Assembly (NCBI RefSeq): GCF_011758745.1
Contig: NZ_JAANOV010000001.1
Location: forward strand, 3,038,001 to 3,102,000
Direction: 5' to 3'
Origin: Amycolatopsis granulosa
GTDB taxonomy: Bacteria; Actinomycetota; Actinomycetes; Mycobacteriales; Pseudonocardiaceae
DNA: 64,000 nt
Under the pieces are notes generated by a model. That model made no database searches, was not told the origin of the DNA, and worked only from the letters and a program-made list of their open reading frames with translations. Positions 1 through 8,799 of the stretch are shown one piece after another; within the stretch, counting starts at the first letter, position 1, and every line of letters starts with the position of its first letter. The position numbers were made by a program, and so were the translations under genes.

Positions 1-1072
1 GGCCCGGTCCGGCCCCCACCCCGTCGGAATTGTCGCCGTCGTAGGCGAAGTACGCCGCGTTCGGCGAGCCGATCATGTCGAAGTTCAGGTACAGCGCGAT
101 GTCCAGCTGCTGCTCGAACGTCAGCGAGTCCACATAGTACGTCGATCCGACGAGGCCGTACTCCTCGGCGCTCCACCACGCGAACCGCACCGCGTTCTCC
201 ACCTTCGGCTTGCTGCCCAGCTGCAACGCGATCTCCAGCAGCGCCGCCGAGCCGGTGCCGTTGTCGTTGATGCCCGGCCCTGCCGGAACGCTGTCCAGGT
301 GCGCACCGGCCATCACCACGTTGTCCTTGCGGCCGGTCTTCGTCTCCGCGATCACGTTGTACGACGTCCGCTGCTCCCGGAACTCGCGCAGATCCAGCGT
401 CACCGTCGCACCGTTGCGCCCGGCGAGCGCCTGCCCGTCGGCCTGGGAGATGCCGCCCGTCGGGATGCGCGAGGCAGCCGGGTCGCCGAGCGTTCCGTTC
501 AGCGGGCCTGCCTCGTTGTTGTAGATGATCGCGCCGAGCGCACCGGCGTCCGCGGCCGCCGCCTGCTTCTGCGCGAACGGGCACGCGCCGCGCGACACCA
601 GCACGATCTTGCCCGTCACCCCGGTGTAGTCCGACACCTCGCAACCGGGGGTGGCGTCGACCGGGACCACCGCCAGCGGCGCCGTGATCCCGCCCGCGGG
701 AGTGGACGCGCTGTAGGTCATGACGGTGATCGGGACGTCCGCCCCACCCACCGTCAGCTTCTCCGCGAGCTTTTCGGTGTAGACGAACGGGAACTCCTGC
801 CGCGTCACCGAATACCCCGCGTCGGCGAGCTTGCCGGCGATGTACTCGGCCGACGCGGCGTGACCGTCGGTGCTCGCGGCGCGGTTGCCGGCGTGGCTGT
901 CGGCGATGCGCTGCAACGCGACGAGATGGCGGTTGATCGCACCGGCGTCGGTCTTCTTGACGAGCTGTGCGGGTAGCGGGGACGGGGCTGCCGTCGCGGC
1001 CGGGGTGACGGCCGACGCGAGCGCGGCGGTCAGCACCAGGGCGGCAAAGGTTCGCTTTGGCCGAAGTGACAT
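1..1072 (-). CDS. Secreted M28-family metallo-aminopeptidase with PA domain (C-terminus outside window)
   Basis: Secreted zinc aminopeptidase resembling Streptomyces griseus aminopeptidase; it would act outside the cell. The first ~28 residues form a signal peptide (basic start, alanine/leucine-rich core, ATAAP cleavage-like site). A PA (protease-associated) domain spans roughly residues 120-235. The M28 metal ligands are visible in order: His and Asp in AGAHLDS, Asp in GINDNGTGS, the Glu pair in WSAEEYGL, and Asp in NFDMIGS. The reading frame stays open to base 1, so the last part is missing. The ATG at 1072 is chosen because the signal peptide starts there. It is divergent from the quinone reductase at 1148, with 75 bases between. 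The family call is firm; natural substrates cannot be told. Confidence 0.93.
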   Translation of the reverse strand, partial: MSLRPKRTFAALVLTAALASAVTPAATAAPSPLPAQLVKKTDAGAINRHLVALQRIADSHAGNRAASTDGHAASAEYIAGKLADAGYSVTRQEFPFVYTEKLAEKLTVGGADVPITVMTYSASTPAGGITAPLAVVPVDATPGCEVSDYTGVTGKIVLVSRGACPFAQKQAAAADAGALGAIIYNNEAGPLNGTLGDPAASRIPTGGISQADGQALAGRNGATVTLDLREFREQRTSYNVIAETKTGRKDNVVMAGAHLDSVPAGPGINDNGTGSAALLEIALQLGSKPKVENAVRFAWWSAEEYGLVGSTYYVDSLTFEQQLDIALYLNFDMIGSPNAAYFAYDGDNSDGVGAGPG

Positions 1073-1134
1073 GGGCAGTCACTTTTGTCCCGATCCGCCC
1101 GAAGGTCAATCGTGCATTCGGTCTACCCCGGCAA

Positions 1135-1140
1135 TAGGGT
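1135..1140 (+). promoter_or_regulatory. -10 element (TAGGGT) for a leaderless quinone reductase transcript
   Basis: TAGGGT matches the actinobacterial -10 consensus TANNNT and ends seven bases before the ATG at 1148. This is the spacing at which the start codon becomes the 5' end of the mRNA, and no good ribosome binding site lies upstream. It is inferred from sequence only. Confidence 0.5.
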
Positions 1141-1147
1141 CGGGCTC

Positions 1148-2125
1148 ATGCATGCGATCAAGCTCCGTGAACCCGGCGGCCCGGACAACCTGGAATGGGT
1201 CGAGGTCGCCGACCCGCAACCGGGCCCCGGCGAGGTCCTCCTCGACGTCGCCGCCAGCGCGGTGAACCGGGCGGATCTCCTGCAACGCCAGGGCAACTAC
1301 CCACCGCCACCCGGGGCGAGTGACATCCTCGGCCTGGAGTGCTCCGGCAGGATCGCGCGGCTCGGCGAGGGTGTCGAGGGCTGGCAAGTCGGCGACGAGG
1401 TGTGTGCGCTGCTCGCCGGTGGCGGCTACGCCGAACGCGTCGCCGTGCCCGCCGGGCAGCTGCTCCCGGTGCCCGGCGAGGTCGACCTGATCACCGCCGC
1501 CGGCCTGCCCGAGGTGGCCTGCACGGTCTGGTCCAACATCGTGATGCACGCCGGCCTCACCGAGGGTGATGTGCTGCTCGTGCACGGCGGCGCTGGCGGC
1601 ATCGGCACGCACGCGATCCAGGTCGGCAAGGCACTGGGCGCCACGGTCGCGGTCACCGCCGGCTCGGCGGACCGGCTGGACCGCTGCCGCCAGCTCGGTG
1701 CCGACCTCGCGATCAACTACCGCGAGCAGGACTTCGTCGAAGTGCTCCAGAAGGAAACCGGCGGGGCCGACGTCATCCTCGACAACATGGGCGCGAAGTA
1801 CCTGGACCGCAACGTCAGCGCGCTGAGGACCGGCGGCCGCCTGGCGATCATCGGCATGCAGGGCGGCGTCAAGGGCGAGCTGAACATCGGCAAGCTGATG
1901 AGCAAGCGCGCCAGCGTCGCGGCCACCACGCTGCGGGCGCGACCGGTGGACGACAAGGCGCGCATCGTCGCGGACGTGCGGGACCGCCTGTGGCCGCTGG
2001 TCGCCGAGGGCGCCGTGCGGCCGATCATCGGCCAGGTCGTGCCGATGGCCGATGCGGCGGCGGCCCACCGTGCCCTCGAGGAGGGCGGCGTGTTCGGCAA
2101 GGTGCTGCTGTCGGTCCGCGGCTAG
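1148..2125 (+). CDS. NAD(P)H quinone oxidoreductase, zinc-free MDR family (PIG3-type)
   Basis: Medium-chain dehydrogenase/reductase of 325 residues that would reduce quinones or enones with NADPH in the cytoplasm. The N-terminal GroES-like domain contains NRADLLQRQGNYPPP, typical of the PIG3/quinone reductase branch, and there are no zinc-binding cysteines. The cofactor motif HGGAGGIGTHAIQ starts at about residue 145. Position and neighbours match Rv3777 of M. tuberculosis, which also sits beside an aminotransferase-like gene (Rv3778c). The ATG at 1148 is preferred over an upstream in-frame TTG because it begins the canonical N-terminus and sits correctly behind a -10 element. The stop overlaps the stop of the convergent gene by four bases. 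Confidence 0.92.
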   Translation: MHAIKLREPGGPDNLEWVEVADPQPGPGEVLLDVAASAVNRADLLQRQGNYPPPPGASDILGLECSGRIARLGEGVEGWQVGDEVCALLAGGGYAERVAVPAGQLLPVPGEVDLITAAGLPEVACTVWSNIVMHAGLTEGDVLLVHGGAGGIGTHAIQVGKALGATVAVTAGSADRLDRCRQLGADLAINYREQDFVEVLQKETGGADVILDNMGAKYLDRNVSALRTGGRLAIIGMQGGVKGELNIGKLMSKRASVAATTLRARPVDDKARIVADVRDRLWPLVAEGAVRPIIGQVVPMADAAAAHRALEEGGVFGKVLLSVRG

Positions 2126-3330
2126 CGCAGCTCTTCCAACACCCGCGCCAGCTGGTTGACCTCGAAGACGTTGGAGTAGTGGGCGAGCGCGATCCGCACC
2201 GCGCCGCCCACCTCTCCGACGCCGAGCGCGGCGAACACGCCGCTGGTGCCGAGGTCGGCGAACGCGCACAGGCCCTGCGAGGCCAGGTATTCGGCGATCT
2301 CGGGCGCCTTCTTGCCCATCACCGTGAAGGCGAGCGCCGGGATGCGGCGCATCGCGTCGCCGATGACCATGACGTGCCGCAGCGCGCGCAGTTCGGTGCT
2401 GAGCTGGGCGAGCAGTCCCGCGTGGTAGGACTTCGCCGACCCCAGCGAGGTCACCAGACGCTCGCGGCGGGAGCCGGTGGCGGCGTCGTCCAGGCCGGCG
2501 AGGTAGTCGATGGACGCGATGAGCCCGGCCAGCAGCGGGTAGGCGTGCGGCCCCAGCTCCAGCCGGGCGGGCCCGCGGGCACCCGGGTCGAGCGACGCGG
2601 ACGGCAGCCGTTCCAGCAGGTCGGGGTCGCGGAAGACCAGGGCGCTGACGGCCGGACCGCCCCACGCCTGCGCGGCCACGACGAGCACGTCGGCACCGAG
2701 GGCGTTCATGTCGAGCGGCACGAACGGCGCGGCGGCGGTGGCGTCGACGACCACCAGCGCACCGACCCGTTTGGCGAACTCGGCGATCGTGGGCACGTCC
2801 GGGCGGGTGCCCACCGCTCCGGAGGCGGCGGTGACGGCGACCGCCTTGGTGCGGGCGTTGACCAGGTTCTCGTACTGCCAGGCCGGCAGCTCGCAGTTCT
2901 CGATGTCGATCTCGGCCCAGCGCACCACCGCGCCGACCCGTTTCGCGCCGTGCGTCCAGGGCACGATGTTGGCCTGCTCGTCCAGGCGCGAGACCACCAC
3001 CTCGTCACCGAGGGTCCAGCGCTCCGACAGGGCGTCGACGAGCCGGCGCAGCAGCACCGCCGCGCTCGACCCGAGCACGACACCGGCCGGATCGGCACCG
3101 ACGAGATCGGCCACCGCCCGTCTGGCCGCGGTCACGATGCTCTCCGCCCGCTGCGACGCCGGGAACGCGCCGCCCGGTCCGGAGACCGGGGCGCGCATCG
3201 CCGTCGAGACGGCGGAGGCCACCTGTTCGGGTACCAGCATTCCGGCAGGGCCGTCGAAGTGGATCCAGCCGTCACCCAGCGCGGGGAACAACCCACGAAT
3301 TCGAGCGACGTCGAACGCCATGAGCACCAC
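2122..3330 (-). CDS. Class V aminotransferase / cysteine desulfurase-like protein lacking the PLP lysine
   Basis: About 400 residues with the fold-type I PLP signature: HFDGPAGMLVP near the N-terminus, VVVDATAAAPFVPLDMNALGAD in the cofactor region, and ALAHYSN near the C-terminus. In cysteine desulfurase-like relatives the lysine that binds PLP sits in an S-x-K-F-x-G-P-type motif; here the matching stretch reads VVAAQAWGGP, with alanine at residue 222 (codon 2665-2667). It is therefore probably not a standard PLP enzyme. Position matches Rv3778c. Three candidate starts lie close together (GTG 3330, GTG 3327, ATG 3321). The gene is divergent from bpa. Its role is unknown; conserved linkage with galactan genes may be accidental. 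Confidence 0.85.
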   Translation of the reverse strand: MVLMAFDVARIRGLFPALGDGWIHFDGPAGMLVPEQVASAVSTAMRAPVSGPGGAFPASQRAESIVTAARRAVADLVGADPAGVVLGSSAAVLLRRLVDALSERWTLGDEVVVSRLDEQANIVPWTHGAKRVGAVVRWAEIDIENCELPAWQYENLVNARTKAVAVTAASGAVGTRPDVPTIAEFAKRVGALVVVDATAAAPFVPLDMNALGADVLVVAAQAWGGPAVSALVFRDPDLLERLPSASLDPGARGPARLELGPHAYPLLAGLIASIDYLAGLDDAATGSRRERLVTSLGSAKSYHAGLLAQLSTELRALRHVMVIGDAMRRIPALAFTVMGKKAPEIAEYLASQGLCAFADLGTSGVFAALGVGEVGGAVRIALAHYSNVFEVNQLARVLEELR

Positions 3331-3444
3331 CGTACGGACGAGTAGTTTCGCGGCGCGTCCCGGGGTTGGGCTGTCCCCGACCGCCGCCGCGCGGAAAGAC
3401 TAGGCTCGGACACAGCGCGTTGCCGAACCAGCCAGGATGGAGCA

Positions 3445-3999
3445 ATGACGGAACCGAAGTTCTCCGAGTCGAACTCCCCCGACGAGCAGCCCCACCGCGT
3501 GGTCGTGGTGGGTCCGGACGGGTCTCCGGTGGGCACGGCCCGGATCCCCAACGGGGAGGACGAGCACCAGGAGTCGGTCGGTGACCTCGTCGAAGAGCCG
3601 GCGAAGGTCATGCGGATCGGCACGATGATCAAGCAGCTCCTGGAGGAGGTGCGGGCCGCCCCGCTGGACGACGCGAGCCGCGACCGGCTGCGGGAGATCC
3701 ACCAGACGTCGGTCAAGGAGCTGGAGCAGGCGCTCGCGCCGGAGCTGCAGAGCGAGCTGGAACGGCTGGTCAAGCCGTTCACCGACGGCACCACCCCGTC
3801 GGACGCCGAGCTGCGGATCGCGCAGGCCCAGCTGGTCGGCTGGCTGGAGGGACTGTTCCACGGCATCCAGACGGCGCTGTTCGCGCAGCAGATGGCGGCG
3901 CGGGTGCAGCTGGAGCAAATGCGCCGCGGGCTGCCCCCCGGGCGCGGCGGGCAGGAAGGTCAGCCGCCGGGCATCAGCGGGACGGGCCAGTACCTGTAG
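3445..3999 (+). CDS. bpa: Bacterial proteasome activator Bpa/PafE (DUF2587)
   Basis: ATP-independent activator of the actinobacterial 20S proteasome. In M. tuberculosis the orthologue (Rv3780) forms a ring that docks on the 20S core and feeds it unfolded or damaged proteins. The 184-residue protein has a disordered N-terminus, a mostly helical middle from about residue 55 to 160, and ends in the tetrapeptide GQYL, the docking tail known for this family. This ending makes the call strong. A TAGGCT -10 element lies at 3401-3406. It faces a convergent membrane-protein gene. The proteasome subunits themselves are not in the window. Confidence 0.96.
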   Translation: MTEPKFSESNSPDEQPHRVVVVGPDGSPVGTARIPNGEDEHQESVGDLVEEPAKVMRIGTMIKQLLEEVRAAPLDDASRDRLREIHQTSVKELEQALAPELQSELERLVKPFTDGTTPSDAELRIAQAQLVGWLEGLFHGIQTALFAQQMAARVQLEQMRRGLPPGRGGQEGQPPGISGTGQYL

Positions 4000-4025
4000 T
4001 CGCGGTCCCGGTCACGTAGTCGCGG

Positions 4026-5660
4026 TCACGGCTGCCGGCGTGGGCACACGGTCACGTCGTCGGTGCGCAGGGCGCGGGAGCAGTCGAACCGGTCGCGCAC
4101 GGCGGCGGCCATCTCCGGCGGCAGCGCGGCCGGGGTGATCCACACCGGCTCCAGCACGACGTAGCGCACCGACTCGTCGGACAGGCACGCCACGTTCTCG
4201 GCGTAGCTCGCCGTGCCCCGCAGTCCGGGCGGGTACCCGCCCTGGTGGAGGTACGCCGGTGACGGGTACCGGCACGGCGTCGGGTTGCCCAGGAAGTACG
4301 GGATGTCACCGAAGGCCAGGTACACCACGGGTGTGCCGGCGCCGATCCGGTCCCGCACCGCGAGCAGTTCCCCGGTGAACTTGTGCTCGATCTCGACCCG
4401 GCCGGCATTGGTGTAGTCGGCGTGCACACCGTCGAACGAGTACGGCGTGGTCGGCAGGATCGGCACCGCCAACGCGAGCACGCCCACCAGCACCGGCACC
4501 GACAGCACCGGCCGCCCGCCGCGCCCGGGCTCGACCGCGCACGCCAGCACGGCCAGCACCACCAGCCCGGCCAGCAGCCCGTACGCGAGCGTGCCGTGCC
4601 CGGACCGCCAGTCGAACGACGCGCCGAGGCACACCCGGGCGGCGAACGTGACCACCACGGTCGCCCCGACCAGCGTCCACGGCGGGCGGCCGTGCACGAG
4701 TGTCCAGCGCGCGATCGCCAGTGCCCACCACCCCGCGGCCAGCGGGACCAGCGCGGCCGCCTGGAACTGGAACCACTGGCCCGGCACGGCCACGCCGGCC
4801 AGCACCGCGGCCACCGCGAGCACCGTCCACACCACCCAGGCCGTGCGGGCACGGGACACCCGCATCAGCACCACCAGGCTCGCCGGCAGCAAGGCGAGCA
4901 TCGGCGTGAGCATGGCCTCGTTCGCCGCGAACTTCACGAGCGCGCCGATGCTGCGCGTGACACCCTCGTCGAGCTGCACCGACTCGCGCAACCAGCGCCA
5001 TTCCCGCGGTGCCAGCAGGCTCAGTCCGAACAGGACGGCCGTGACCACCACCGCCGTGCCACCGGCGACCACCGCGCGCCGCCGGTCCAGCGCGGCGATC
5101 ACGCCCAGCGCGATCAGCGCGGTCGGCAGCGTCGTGTACCCGACCAGCACCGCGAGCGCCAGCAGCACCCCGCCGACCGCCGCCGGAGCCGTCAGCGCCG
5201 CCCCGATGGCGGCCACCGCGCACACCGCGGCCACCCACTCCGGCTGCAGGAAGTCCCCGTTCGGCGCGAGCGCGAGCGCCAGTCCGACCGCCGCGGCGAC
5301 GGCCGACGCCTCCCCGGGCCGCAGCCCGCGCCGGAGCCCGGCGCGCAGCCACCACGCCGCTCCCGCCACGACCGCCAGCGTGACCAGCCGGACCAGGCCC
5401 TCGCCCACACCGACGGAGCCCACGTCGAACACGCCCAGGCCGTGCACCAGCCACCGGTACGCCGGTGGCCGGTCCACGAACGCGCCGGCCGCGCCGAACC
5501 GGCTGACGTCGAGCCCGCCCAGCACGGCCCGCACGTCGTGGCCGAGGCCGATCCACGACGCGGTCAGCGCCACCGGCAGCGCCGCGACCCCGGCCCACAC
5601 CCAGCCGCGGATGGGCCGGCGCCGCACCTCGTCGCGGACGGTGGTGGTCATGGTGGTCAC
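4026..5660 (-). CDS. Polytopic membrane protein, GT-C glycosyltransferase-like
   Basis: 544 residues with around ten or more hydrophobic segments and a soluble C-terminal region of ~120 residues that would face the outside. The layout (short cytoplasmic start, first transmembrane helix, an extracellular loop carrying acidic residues, many helices, C-terminal soluble part) matches GT-C glycosyltransferases that use polyprenyl-phosphate sugars. I cannot assign a subfamily. It stands in the place Rv3779 has in M. tuberculosis (between bpa and the wzm/wzt genes), but Rv3779 resembles the protein at 25023 more. GTG 5660 and ATG 5651 are both plausible starts. It is convergent with bpa and separated from wzm by a 375-base intergenic region. 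Confidence 0.75.
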   Translation of the reverse strand: MTTMTTTVRDEVRRRPIRGWVWAGVAALPVALTASWIGLGHDVRAVLGGLDVSRFGAAGAFVDRPPAYRWLVHGLGVFDVGSVGVGEGLVRLVTLAVVAGAAWWLRAGLRRGLRPGEASAVAAAVGLALALAPNGDFLQPEWVAAVCAVAAIGAALTAPAAVGGVLLALAVLVGYTTLPTALIALGVIAALDRRRAVVAGGTAVVVTAVLFGLSLLAPREWRWLRESVQLDEGVTRSIGALVKFAANEAMLTPMLALLPASLVVLMRVSRARTAWVVWTVLAVAAVLAGVAVPGQWFQFQAAALVPLAAGWWALAIARWTLVHGRPPWTLVGATVVVTFAARVCLGASFDWRSGHGTLAYGLLAGLVVLAVLACAVEPGRGGRPVLSVPVLVGVLALAVPILPTTPYSFDGVHADYTNAGRVEIEHKFTGELLAVRDRIGAGTPVVYLAFGDIPYFLGNPTPCRYPSPAYLHQGGYPPGLRGTASYAENVACLSDESVRYVVLEPVWITPAALPPEMAAAVRDRFDCSRALRTDDVTVCPRRQP

Positions 5661-5911
5661 CTACTGCCCCGCCCGCCGGCGGCCGGGGCTCCTCCAGCCG
5701 CGCGCGGGTGCCCGGCGCGGATCCTTTCGGCGAGGCACACGGCAATCACCCTTCGTCATCGAGGCGGACGACTCTAGCGAGGTTCACCGGAGGCGGCGAC
5801 GCGAAACAACCTGACCAGCACGGACGCGCCCCACCCCGTCGCGACGGCGGTCTCCGCCCGGACGACCGCCGGCACCCGGGTCTTCCGGCCCTCGGCGGGG
5901 CAACGCGAGCA

Positions 5912-5939
5912 CGTGACGATTCGATACACAGGTGTCACG
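5912..5939. repeat. Inverted repeat CGTGAC-N16-GTCACG upstream of wzm
   Basis: Six-base perfect arms separated by 16 bases, about 100 bases before wzm. Further TGAC/TCAC half-sites follow at about 5940-5965. It could be an operator, possibly Crp-like, but such short repeats occur by chance in GC-rich DNA. Confidence 0.25.
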
Positions 5940-6022
5940 GACAGTCGCACACCGTGATTTCACACGATGTCCAGGGAATCCGGGCGTCTCCGCCCTGCCC
6001 GGAGCGCGGGTGTCCCGCTCGC

Positions 6023-6028
6023 TACGCT
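6023..6028 (+). promoter_or_regulatory. -10 element (TACGCT) for leaderless wzm
   Basis: TACGCT fits TANNNT and ends seven bases before the GTG at 6036. This supports that GTG over the in-frame upstream codon at 5967 and predicts an mRNA starting at or next to the start codon, carrying wzm, wzt and glfT1. Confidence 0.55.
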
Positions 6029-6035
6029 AGGTCCC

Positions 6036-6998
6036 GTGCAAGCCACCAGCACGGTCGACCAGACCAGCGACGATCTCGCCCGCGCGGCGGAGCTGCCCCC
6101 GTTGTCGGACAGCCGCACCTTCGGGCGCGCCGTGGGCGACATCAGGCAGGGGCTCCGCGAGCGCGAACTGTGGAGCCACCTCGGCTGGCAGGACATCAAG
6201 CAGCGGTACCGCCGGTCGGTGATCGGCCCGTTCTGGATCACCATCAGCCAGGGCGTCATCGCGCTCGGACTGGGCCTGCTCTACTCGCAGCTGTTCAAGA
6301 TGAACATCGGCACGTTCCTGCCCTACATCAGCGCCGGGTTCATCGTCTGGGCGTTCATCCAGGGCTGCCTGGTCGAGGGCATGGAGACGTTCATCTCCAA
6401 CGAGGGCCTGATCAAGCAGATCAAGGCGCCGCTGACCGTCTACGCACTGCGCACGGTGTGGCGCCAGACGCTGATGTTCGCGCACAACCTGATCGTCATC
6501 GCGCTCGTGGCCGCGATCTTCTTCGGCAACCTCTCCCACGGCTACTCGCTGACGACGAAGGACGGGCACTGCACCGCGGACCCGAACCTGATCTGCCACC
6601 CGGGCCTGGGCTGGTACACGCTCAGCGCGATCCCGGCGTTCTTCCTGCTGGCCTTCAACGGCCTCTGGGTGACGCTGCTGCTCGGCATCGTGTCGACCCG
6701 CTACCGGGACCTGCCGCAGGTGATCAACTCCCTGGTCCAGCTGCTGTTCTACCTGACCCCGATCGTCTGGCCGATCGACCAGCTCAAGAGCGGTGCCCGG
6801 GAGGGCGTCAGCTGGGCCGAGCCGATCATCAAGCTCAATCCCATCTACCACTTCGTCCAGATCCTGCGCGCGCCGCTGATCGGGCAGGCCGTCAGCGTCT
6901 GGAGCTGGGTCGCCGTCGGTGGCATCACGATCGTGGGCTGGCTGCTCGCGCTCGTCGCCATGCGCAACTACCGGGCCCGCGTCTCCTACTGGGTGTGA
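6036..6998 (+). CDS. wzm: ABC-2 type exporter permease Wzm (galactan export, Rv3783-like)
   Basis: Membrane half of the ABC exporter that with Wzt moves the lipid-linked galactan precursor across the membrane. It has 320 residues: a cytoplasmic start containing ELWSHLGWQDIKQRYRRS, the amphipathic motif typical of polysaccharide ABC-2 permeases, then about six transmembrane segments. The conserved loop STRYRDLPQV sits before the last helices, with LTPIVWP after it. It starts an operon: wzt begins nine bases after the stop and glfT1 follows. M. tuberculosis has the same three functions (Rv3781-Rv3783) in a different order. The GTG start is supported by the -10 element seven bases upstream. Confidence 0.95.
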   Translation: MQATSTVDQTSDDLARAAELPPLSDSRTFGRAVGDIRQGLRERELWSHLGWQDIKQRYRRSVIGPFWITISQGVIALGLGLLYSQLFKMNIGTFLPYISAGFIVWAFIQGCLVEGMETFISNEGLIKQIKAPLTVYALRTVWRQTLMFAHNLIVIALVAAIFFGNLSHGYSLTTKDGHCTADPNLICHPGLGWYTLSAIPAFFLLAFNGLWVTLLLGIVSTRYRDLPQVINSLVQLLFYLTPIVWPIDQLKSGAREGVSWAEPIIKLNPIYHFVQILRAPLIGQAVSVWSWVAVGGITIVGWLLALVAMRNYRARVSYWV

Positions 6999-7007
6999 GA
7001 ACAGACC

Positions 7008-7817
7008 ATGGTCAGCATTGATGTGCAGAACGCCTACGTCGACTTCCCGATCTTCGACGCCAAGACGCGTTCGCTGAAGAAGAAGGTCCTCGGCAAGGTC
7101 GGCGGCAAGATCGGCACCGACGCGAAGGTGCCGATCATCGAGGCGCTGCAGGACATCACCCTGTCGCTGCGCGAGGGGGACCGCGTCGGGCTGGTCGGCC
7201 ACAACGGCGCCGGCAAGTCGACGCTGCTGCGGCTGCTGTCCGGCATCTACGAGCCCACCCGCGGCCTGGCCCGCGTCGAGGGCAAGGTCGCGCCGGTGTT
7301 CGACCTGGGCATCGGCATGGACCCGGAGATCTCCGGCTACGAGAACATCATGATCCGCGGCCTGTTCCTCGGGATGACCCGCAAGCAGATGGAGAAGCGG
7401 GTCGACGACATCGCGGAGTTCACCGAGCTCGGCGACTACCTCGCGATGCCGCTGCGGACGTACTCCACGGGTATGCGGGTGCGGCTCGCGCTGGGTGTGG
7501 TGACCACGATCGACCCGGAGATCCTGATCCTCGACGAGGGCATCGGCGCGGTCGACGCGGCGTTCCTCAACAAGGCGCGGGACCGGCTGGTGGATCTGGT
7601 GAACCGGTCCGGCATGCTGGTCTTCGCCTCGCACGCCGACGACCTGCTCCTGGAGCTCTGCACGACGGCCATCTGGATGGACGAAGGCCGGATGAAGATG
7701 CGGGGCGGCCTGCGCGAGGTACTGACCGCGTACAAGGGTCGTGACCCGTTCGAGAACATCAGCGCGGAAACCGCCCAGCGGCTCGAGACCGCGCCCGCGG
7801 TCCAGGGCGGGGAGTGA
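7008..7817 (+). CDS. wzt: ABC exporter ATPase Wzt (galactan export, Rv3781-like)
   Basis: 269-residue ATP-binding subunit partnering Wzm. Walker A is GHNGAGKST (about residues 64-72), the ABC signature is YSTGMRVRLAL (about 152-162) and Walker B is ILILDEG (about 172-178), followed by an H-loop SHADD. The residues before Walker A resemble the O-antigen/teichoic exporters. There is no C-terminal carbohydrate-binding extension as in E. coli O9a Wzt, so chain recognition must lie elsewhere. The ATG at 7008 is ten bases after the wzm stop and glfT1 starts one base after the wzt stop. Confidence 0.95.
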   Translation: MVSIDVQNAYVDFPIFDAKTRSLKKKVLGKVGGKIGTDAKVPIIEALQDITLSLREGDRVGLVGHNGAGKSTLLRLLSGIYEPTRGLARVEGKVAPVFDLGIGMDPEISGYENIMIRGLFLGMTRKQMEKRVDDIAEFTELGDYLAMPLRTYSTGMRVRLALGVVTTIDPEILILDEGIGAVDAAFLNKARDRLVDLVNRSGMLVFASHADDLLLELCTTAIWMDEGRMKMRGGLREVLTAYKGRDPFENISAETAQRLETAPAVQGGE

Positions 7818-7818
7818 C

Positions 7819-8730
7819 ATGAGCGGTCCGGAGCGGCCTCCGATGCAACCGGGCGGCGTGGCAGCGGTGGTCGTCACGCGGCACCGCCGCGAGCTGCTCG
7901 CCGACTCGCTGAAGGTCATCGCCGCGCAGACCCGGCCGGTCGACCACCTGGTGGTCGTCGACAACGGACCGGACCAGTCGGCGCGGGACGTGGTGGAGTC
8001 GTTCCCCGGGCCGTACACGTACCTGCCCTCCCACCACAACCTCGGCGGGGCCGGCGGGTTCGCACTGGGGATGCTGCACGCGCTCGCCCTGGGCGCGGAC
8101 TGGGTGTGGCTGGCCGACGACGACGGCCGCCCGGCCGACGAGACGGTGCTGTCGGTGCTGCTGGAGGAGGCCGAGAAGCGCGGGCTGGCCGAGATCTCAC
8201 CGATGGTCACCAACATCGACGCACCCGGCAGGCTGGCGTTCCCGCTGCGGCGGGGCCTGACCTGGAAGCGGTCCTCGGCCGAGCTGGGCGTCGACTTCCT
8301 GCCGGGTATCGCTTCGCTGTTCAACGGTGCCCTGTTCCGGTCGTCCACTTTGGACGTGGTCGGGGTACCGGACCTGAGGCTGTTCGTGCGTGGTGACGAG
8401 GTCGAGGTGCACCGGCGGCTGGTCCGGTCCGGGCTGCCGTTCGGCACGTCGCTGCGCGTGGCGTACCTGCACCCGGACGGCTCGGACGAGTTCAAGCCGA
8501 TGCTCGGCGGGCGGTTCCACGCGCAGGACCCGGAGAACGAGGTCAAGCGCTACTACACCTACCGCAACCGGGGCTACCTGCTGTCCCAGCCGGGGATGCG
8601 CAAGATCGGCGCGCTGGAGGTCCTGCGGTTCGGGTTGTACTTCGTGGGGGTCAAGCGCGACCCGGCGGCGTTCGTGCGGTGGCTGAAGCTGGTGCGGCAG
8701 GGACAGCGGGAGCGGTTCTTCCGGTACTGA
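7819..8730 (+). CDS. glfT1: Galactofuranosyltransferase GlfT1 (galactan priming)
   Basis: GT2-family enzyme of 303 residues. In mycobacteria GlfT1 adds the first two galactofuranose units to decaprenyl-PP-GlcNAc-rhamnose, using UDP-galactofuranose at the inner membrane face. Visible features are the donor-fold start AAVVVTRHRRELL, VVDNGPDQSA, the HNLGGAGGFALGM loop shared with GlfT2, and the metal-binding LADDDG (residues ~98-103). The ATG at 7819 follows the wzt stop by one base, so translation is coupled. Linkage with wzm/wzt supports GlfT1 over other GT2 roles. Confidence 0.94.
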   Translation: MSGPERPPMQPGGVAAVVVTRHRRELLADSLKVIAAQTRPVDHLVVVDNGPDQSARDVVESFPGPYTYLPSHHNLGGAGGFALGMLHALALGADWVWLADDDGRPADETVLSVLLEEAEKRGLAEISPMVTNIDAPGRLAFPLRRGLTWKRSSAELGVDFLPGIASLFNGALFRSSTLDVVGVPDLRLFVRGDEVEVHRRLVRSGLPFGTSLRVAYLHPDGSDEFKPMLGGRFHAQDPENEVKRYYTYRNRGYLLSQPGMRKIGALEVLRFGLYFVGVKRDPAAFVRWLKLVRQGQRERFFRY

Positions 8731-8799
8731 CCACCGGCGTGGCTCCGCTGTGCGCGAACTTTGTTGCCGCGCAAGATCGGTGGCTGGTGTGCTGGGGTC

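Larger units (their letters stand above)
5661..6035. other. Intergenic region of 375 bases between divergent membrane-protein gene and wzm
   Basis: No reading frame here looks like a gene and no RNA gene is recognisable. The region must hold the promoters of both flanking genes. An inverted repeat CGTGAC-N16-GTCACG lies at 5912-5939 and the wzm -10 element at 6023-6028. The stretch up to ~5900 shows nothing I can name. Confidence 0.5.

Noticed and set aside
4306-5745. Alternative minus-strand frame of 479 codons over the membrane-protein gene
   Set aside because: Gly/Arg/Ala-rich shadow; the overlapping frame 4026-5660 has transmembrane helices and a sensible start.
5912-5939. CGTGAC inverted repeat as a definite Crp/GlxR operator upstream of wzm
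   Set aside because: The spacing does not match the known TGTGA-N6-TCACA site, so only a low-confidence repeat is recorded.
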